23,544 nt of DNA from Baffinella frigidus (lineage: Eukaryota > Cryptophyceae > Cryptomonadales > Baffinellaceae): the NCBI GenBank assembly GCA_026770585.1, contig MU646773.1, positions 297,069 through 320,612 of the forward strand. Direction: 5' to 3'. Under the pieces are notes generated by a model that was given only the letters and a program-made list of their open reading frames with translations, did not search any database and was not told where the DNA came from. Position 1 is the stretch's first letter. Every line of letters starts with the position of its first letter. Below are positions 19,631 to 23,544 of this stretch, in pieces. The position numbers were made by a program, and so were the translations under genes.

Positions 19631-19715
19631 GCGACTCACCGCCTGCGCATCCTCTGAGCGTTCGCCTCAACATCCGAGGACCCGCGCACGCATCCCCTGC
19701 AGCAGCCCTTCTCGA
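19631..19715. repeat. 115-bp family repeat, distal copy
   Basis: Shares CCGAGGACCCGCGCACG and the CTCACCGCCTGMGCATCCT block with the two copies at 20815-21040. In the minus sense it ends in a good donor (GGCG/GTGAGT), so it might be an exon, but the frame is not kept between copies. Confidence 0.5.
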
Positions 19716-19975
19716 ATACAGGGAAATTAGCACACGGTGTTGGAACACGGAAGGGCCCTAGGGCTTTTATGACCACGTCTCTGAGAGGAGCCCACGGGCA
19801 TACCCTGGTCCACTACCCTCTGCAATTTCCCCTGCAATCGAGACGCGTTTCCCGAATGACCGTCGACGGCTCTGAATATTTTCTAGATCATGCACGATTT
19901 CTGCATGATCCCATTTCCTGACTTTCACCTCGGGGCTCGACGCTTAACACTAAACACTAAACCCCCCAAAGCACC

Positions 19976-20008
19976 TCGGGGTGCACGCGCGCAGGGCTGG
20001 CAGGGCGT
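19976..20008 (-). pseudogene. Remnant of the RCC1 exon 3' end
   Basis: Reads PARVHPE and ends GAG/GTGC, like the full exon, which ends PARVDPE. This is the fourth member of the exon duplication series. Confidence 0.45.
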
Positions 20009-22927
20009 TGAGCGTTTAGCGGTTAGGAGTTTAGAGTTTAGGGTCCAGGAGACCACTGAACGCTCAACGCTAAACGCTACACTCCAAACACTAAACCGTC
20101 TGGCGCACCTCGGGGTCAACGCGCGCAGGGCGGATGGGGCGAACAGTCGTGTCGCCGTCACTAAGCACGAACAGCGCGTCATCCCGGCATGTGATCGCTC
20201 AATGCTAAACGCTAACCGCTAACCGCTAATCGCTAACTGCTAACTGCTACCCGCTACCCGCTAACCGCTTAACTCCAAACGATACACTCCAATCCCTCAA
20301 CCCCCAAAAGCACCTCAGGGTCCACACGCGCAGGGCGGACGGGGCGAACAGTCGTGTCGCCGTCGCCAAGCACGAACAGCGCGCCATCCCGGCATGTGAT
20401 CGCCGTATAGTTGGCCCCGCAGCTCACCTGGTGTAGAGTTTAGGGTTTTGGGTTTAGGGTGTAGGCCCTAAACCTGCCCCACACGGCGATATGCCGATGT
20501 TCTGCGAGGATCACAAAACCCCTGCGAACCTTGACTCCTGAACCCTGAAACCCAAGCCCTTAAGGGGCTTGAGATATCGCGGGGGGCGCACGTCATCTCG
20601 GCATGTGATCGCTGTATAGTTGGCCCCGCAGCACACCTGGTTTCGGGTTTCGGGTTTAGGGTGTGGGCCCTAAACCTGCCCCTTACAGCCAGATGTCGAT
20701 GTTCTGCGGCGCTCACGAAACCCCTGAAAACCCTGGCTCGTGACTCCCGGACCCCAAACCCCGAACCCCACACCGCCGCGATATCTCTCACCATCCAGAA
20801 CTCCCTATGCGCCCGATATCTCCCACCATCGAGAATTCCCTCTGAACCTGCGAGTCATCGTCTGAACATCTTCTCAGCGTTCGCCACCACATCCGAGGAC
20901 CCGCGCACGACCCCCTGAAGCCCCCACGATACTTCCACCATCCAGAATCCCCTCTGAACCTACGACTCACCGCCTGAGCATCCTATCAGTGTCTCGATAT
21001 CCGAGGACCCTCGAGCGCCCCCCTGAAGCAGCGCCCGCGGCCCCACCTGACCGCACATAGTCTCACGGGTGTTGACCCACACCTACACCCGAAACCCTAA
21101 ACTTGAACTCTCGCAAGGCGTTGTACCAGGACGAAGACTAAACCGGGCTCATATAACCAGGAACATCAGCAAACAGTCAATCGTGGCATTTCTGTAGGTA
21201 GGCCGCGCCACGCCCCCCCACCTGCCGCCTGAATGCAGCAACCAACACTCACTACCAAAGGATGTAGGAAGAGGGCGCGGCACTGAGAGCGGACCTCTAA
21301 CCGAGGTCCACTTAGTAGCCATGCGTAGCCAGTAATTAGCCAACTAGGAGGTGGCTCTTCACGGCGCGGCGCTCCGCATCGTCCGGGAGTTTGAGCCTGA
21401 ACGGACGGAGGCAGTCTCCTCATTGTGAGGAGACCCGATTGACTCAGGAAGAGTTGGGAAGTGGCAGATCAGGCTAATCCGGGGACATGTTTAGTTCAAA
21501 AGAAAATGGATCCCTATTTGTTCATAGGAGTTGGACGAAGGTCAATTAGGGCCCTAAGTAAATTTAATTATGGCCAGAATCCGGTTTGATAGGCCATTTT
21601 ATTTTAAATTAAACATGTTCCCGGATGAAGGCGGGGCGCGCACCTGGCGACCTCTCGCCTCTTCCGGAAGTTTCAGCCTGAACGGACGGAGACAGTCGGG
21701 GGGATGCAGCAGGCGGTGCAACGCTGGCTTCCCCAACGCCCCGAAGCACCCCTGACCCCACGTGTACACCCCCCCCTTGGCAGTAACAGCCGCGCAATGG
21801 TCGTCCCCGACGGCACACGACACGAACGTCCGTAGCGCCAGGATCCTGCGGGAGATACGCAGTCAATCCACTGCGAATCCGGATGTTTTGTGTAAGTCAA
21901 CACCCCCACAAATCTGTCAACTTTAGAAATGATATACACGTTCTGTGTACTTCGATCTTCGATTTTCGCCTTGAGTTGAAAAACTCCGCCCCAGCAGTGT
22001 CATCTGCGCTCCTCATGCAAAACATTGTTATGCTCATCACATCAACGTCCGCAGCGCCAAGATCCTGAAACGGAAAAAACCTCGAACGATAACTGGATCA
22101 GGGTTCTAATTAGCCTTTTCATTGAATTATGAGGCCTTGTTAAGTTTACTATGCCCGAACTAATTTCTGCTATTTAACCTCCTATTGGCATTGACGGCTG
22201 CGCAATGGTCGTCTCCAACAGCGCACGCCACCAACGTCCTTAACGCCAGGACCCTCATACGGAAAAGAGTCCACACATTCGTGAGCCCAAAAAGACGGAG
22301 ACAGAGCTGGGAGACCTCATCGTCCAGAGGGAGGTCGACGAGGGGGGAAGCTGACCCTACCGTCTAGCTCTGCCTCAGTCAATCTGCGGGCCTTATCCAA
22401 CACATTTTAATGCTCGTACTGGAGCGTTTGTAAGGATGCTTGCTCGAAATGTACCTGCTGGAGGTAGATATGAGGTTTCCTGGAACAAGGAATTCGAACT
22501 CCCATGGCGCGAGGCCAGTCATCTCAGCTAACATGACCCCGGAGACAAAGCGGATCCGGACCAGTTGGTTTTCAATAAAGAACTCTCTCTCTCTCTCTCT
22601 ACCTGTTGGAGATGCGCGTCGGGCTTGCCGCAAGCTTGATTGCATACCCATAAAATCGCGAAATCCCAGGTGTTACGGTCTGTTACAGACCAGAATCAAG
22701 CCGTGCATAACCCACTAGGGGAGGGTGAAGTGACCTACTGGAGAATGGACCTGCTTAGTCCTTTTGTTCGAGCCCTCTCTGGACGCCTTAAGTTTATGTC
22801 CGAGGTCATACGTTCAACAAAAGTGTCTTCTCGCTACCTGCTGGAGATGCGCGTTGGGCTAGCGGCAAGTTTCACATGCCCCAGCCCGAGCGCGCCGTAC
22901 TCCGACGCCCCGAACACCACCAGACAC
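19976..22927 (-). CDS. RCC1-repeat protein gene, incomplete and rearranged (tandem exon copies)
   Basis: RCC1 repeats build a beta-propeller; partners vary (Ran exchange factor, HERC and others), so no specific role can be given. Best exons on the minus strand: 22927-22838 (blade with FGASEYGALGLGH then SPTRIS), 21845-21644 (CAVGDDHCAAVTAKGGVYTWG, given here in parts: CAVGDDHCAAVT, GGVYTWGQG), 20723-20687 (SAAEHRHLA) and 20427-20314 (VSCGANYTAITCRDGAL, then FVLGDG). Each has AG before and GT after. Between them lie partial copies of the same exons, some lacking one splice site, and telomere-like islands act as probable introns. No start or stop codon could be fixed and not every phase could be joined, so this may be a decayed gene or one exon cluster of a longer gene extending past 23160. 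Confidence 0.5.
20109..20197 (-). pseudogene. Partial copy of the RCC1 exon at 20314-20427 (3' part)
   Basis: Reads AITCRDDALFVLSDGDTT and ends CCCGAG/GTGCGC like the full exon, but lacks the acceptor and the first eight codons. It is preceded by heptad-like DNA on the transcript side. Confidence 0.6.
20314..20427 (-). CDS. RCC1 repeat exon (VSCGANYTAITCRDGAL)
   Basis: A 114-nt, phase-0 exon of 38 codons between an ACCAG acceptor and a CCTGAG/GTGCTT donor. VSCGANYTAITCRDGAL followed by FVLGDG is the RCC1 half-repeat. It is the only complete copy of four related segments (20590-20636, 20109-20197 and 19976-20008 are partial). A 37-nt exon, GFVSAAEHRHLA (20687-20723, donor GTAAGG), and its degenerate twin near 20485-20521 alternate with it. 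Confidence 0.6.
20590..20636 (-). pseudogene. Partial copy of the RCC1 exon at 20314-20427 (5' half)
   Basis: Begins after CCAG like the full exon and reads VCCGANYTAITCRDD, then diverges into unrelated sequence. The donor half is absent. Confidence 0.6.
20779..21040. repeat. Tandem repeat of about 115 bp, two full copies and a partial
   Basis: The unit contains CACCATCCAGAAT, CCCTCTGAACCT, CGACTCACCGCC, CATCCGAGGACCC and CCCCCTGAAGC in that order. Copies start at about 20779 (partial), 20812 and 20925. Confidence 0.7.
21354..21419 (-). pseudogene. Copy of the 3' part of the RCC1 exon (DCLRPFRLKLP)
   Basis: Reads GDCLRPFRLKLPDDAE, against DCLRPFRLKLPEEA at 21650-21715. It could be a used exon or a duplicate; no clear acceptor was seen. 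Confidence 0.5.
21474..21629. mobile_element. Foldback element F, copy 2 (inverted)
   Basis: About 150 bp, homologous in inverted orientation to 14299-14459. It shares the AATCCGGGGACATGTTTAG end, GGATCCCTATTTGTT, TTAGGGCCCTAA and the CATGTTCCCGGAT end. It lies between RCC1 exon copies. Confidence 0.7.
21644..21845 (-). CDS. RCC1 repeat exon (CAVGDDHCAAVT ... VYTWGQG)
   Basis: The exon opens after CCCGCAG and reads ILALRTFVSCAVGDDHCAAV, then TAKGGVYTWGQGCFGALG, a textbook RCC1 blade junction. It ends with a DCLRPFRLKLPE segment. Probable donor CCAG/GTGCGC at 21643; another possible donor lies eight bases earlier in the transcript (GAG/GTCGCC). Two damaged copies of its 5' part lie upstream at 22187-22262 and 22042-22066, and a copy of its 3' part lies downstream at 21354-21419. 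Confidence 0.65.
22042..22066 (-). pseudogene. Short third copy of the RCC1 exon start
   Basis: About 25 bases matching the start of the 21644-21845 exon (ILALRTL), including a CAG just before it. The rest is missing. Confidence 0.5.
22187..22262 (-). pseudogene. Partial copy of RCC1 exon 21644-21845
   Basis: Reads VLALRTLVACAVGDDHCAAV and then runs into a stop, against ILALRTFVSCAVGDDHCAAV in the main exon. The acceptor is not clearly kept (TTAAG/TGAGG context). Confidence 0.6.
22580..22601. repeat. (CT)n microsatellite
   Basis: About ten CT units directly beside a duplicated RCC1 exon end. Confidence 0.9.
22603..22637 (-). pseudogene. Copy of the 3' end of RCC1 exon 22838-22927
   Basis: Reads KLAASPTRIS and ends CAACAG/GTAGAG, matching KLAASPTRIS with AGCAG/GTAGCG in the main exon. 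The upstream half is missing. A (CT)n microsatellite directly follows the donor. Confidence 0.55.
22838..22927 (-). CDS. RCC1 blade exon (GASEYGALGLGH)
   Basis: A 90-nt exon between a CTCAG acceptor and an AGCAG/GTAGCG donor. The translated motif FGASEYGALGLGH followed by SPTRIS matches the RCC1 pattern of WGxNxxGQLGLGH then P. The acceptor side borders a pure TTGAGGG-type minisatellite at 22931-23120, beyond which the first bases of the exon recur at about 23130-23157. That suggests the minisatellite arose inside or beside a duplicated exon start. Confidence 0.6.
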
Positions 22928-22930
22928 CTG

Positions 22931-22949
22931 AGGGTTGAGGGTTGATGGT

Positions 22950-22987
<38 letters not shown>

Positions 22988-23120
22988 AGGTTGAGGGTTG
23001 CGGGTTGAGGGTTGAAGGGGGAGGGTGGAGGGTTGAGGGGTGAGGAGTGAGGGGTGAGGGGTGAGGGGTGAGGGTTGAGGGGTGAGGGGAGAGGGTTGAG
23101 GGTCGAGGGGTTGAGGGTCA
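22931..23120 (-). repeat. TTGAGGG/GTGAGGG minisatellite next to an RCC1 exon
   Basis: Near-pure heptads: TTGAGGG up to about 23010, then more GTGAGGG and GAGAGGG variants. It ends where CACCAGACACCTG, the reverse complement of the RCC1 exon start and its acceptor, recurs (23139-23151 against 22918-22930). Confidence 0.85.
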
Positions 23121-23159
23121 AACCCGCGCTGCGTCAGCACCAGACACCTGGGTGGTTAG

Positions 23160-23544
23160 AGGGCGGTAAGTAGGTTGCACCACATGAAACGGGGCCCCAG
23201 CCCCTCGAACCACCCAGAAAGCCCAGAAAGGGGCTGTCACCACCCCGGACCACATAGCGGGCTACGAAGGGATTTTCTGCTCAGATTTAAGCCATTTCTG
23301 GTTATCTTATCCGTAGCAACCCACCCTATGTCCCTACAGATTGCCTACCGTAGGGACCTAGGCCTTATCGCTCAAGGGTTGTTCGAAATCCCTTCAAAGT
23401 CCGCTGTGTGGTGCTCAGGCTCAGGTGGGGTAGGGCCGGGCCACGGCCAGACAAGAAAACAGGAAAGTAGTGCCCTTGAGAGAGGAGAAGGTCTGGGGGG
23501 ATGCACTCAGTGTGTGGATGGGGCGTCACCCACGCTCCGTCAAC
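23160..23544. other. No gene seen
   Basis: No supported coding sequence. The word CTATGTCCCTAC-GATTGCCTAC at 23326-23350 is shared with 10573-10600, suggesting a dispersed repeat. Confidence 0.4.

Noticed and set aside
19431-19748. Overlapping open frames on both strands.
   Set aside because: No recognisable domain, and the repeat at 19631-19715 does not keep frame in its other copies.
21474-21629. A tRNA or other structured RNA gene, because of the complementary ends.
   Set aside because: The ends are transposon-like inverted repeats present in a second copy; no cloverleaf or known RNA motif fits.

Overview
This window looks like nuclear DNA of a eukaryote, most likely a unicellular alga. 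The evidence is multi-exon genes with GT-AG introns whose phases can be followed, plant/algal-type heptad telomere repeats (TTTAGGG/CCCTAAA and many variants) at interstitial positions, several families of short inverted-repeat transposons, and typical eukaryotic domains (RING, TRAF-type zinc finger, NSF-like AAA+, RCC1). No bacterial operon, rRNA, tRNA or CRISPR array was seen. A cryptophyte or another repeat-rich alga is a guess from general impression only. One assembly gap (Ns) lies at 11047-11372.

Layout. (1) 6-4168, minus strand: a nine-exon gene, copy A, for a RING + SAP-like + TRAF-zinc-finger protein. All junction phases fit (about 876 codons), but there is one in-frame TAA in exon 5. 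(2) 4170-6780: upstream DNA, then a degenerate CCCTAAA-type array interrupted by a 364-bp terminal-inverted-repeat element. (3) 6780-8107: low-gene DNA with hairpins, a fragment of a mobile element, and a duplicated copy of the 3' end of the next gene. (4) 8108-13216, minus strand: a six-exon gene for a single-module NSF-like AAA+ ATPase (about 493 aa) with a basic, transit-peptide-like N terminus and a SAP-like segment. Three of its five introns are wholly or largely telomere-like heptads and a fourth, which contains the gap, is partly so. (5) 13431-17617, plus strand: copy B of the RING/SAP/TRAF gene. It is open throughout (about 621 aa) but lost about 125 codons of the last exon and stops early. 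Its start lies 214 bp from the divergent AAA+ gene start. (6) 17190-19250: three full MITEs of one family, a foldback element and tandem repeats. (7) 19630-23160, minus strand: an RCC1-repeat gene whose exons are duplicated in tandem, many copies broken, with telomere-like islands between them.

The two RING/SAP/TRAF copies are clear paralogues with matching exons and phases, arranged head to head around the AAA+ gene. They carry different lesions (a stop in A, a C-terminal deletion in B). Two introns of copy B contain mobile elements absent from the matching introns of copy A, which gives an internal empty-site control.

The most notable signal is the use of telomere-like heptad DNA as intron filling. 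In the AAA+ gene the conserved ATPase motifs run continuously across junctions joined over such DNA, and four of the five introns are bounded at both ends by AG/GT-like direct repeats. This is compatible with introns gained by insertion at a proto-splice site, for example during repair of a break. That is a hypothesis; RNA evidence would settle the splicing.
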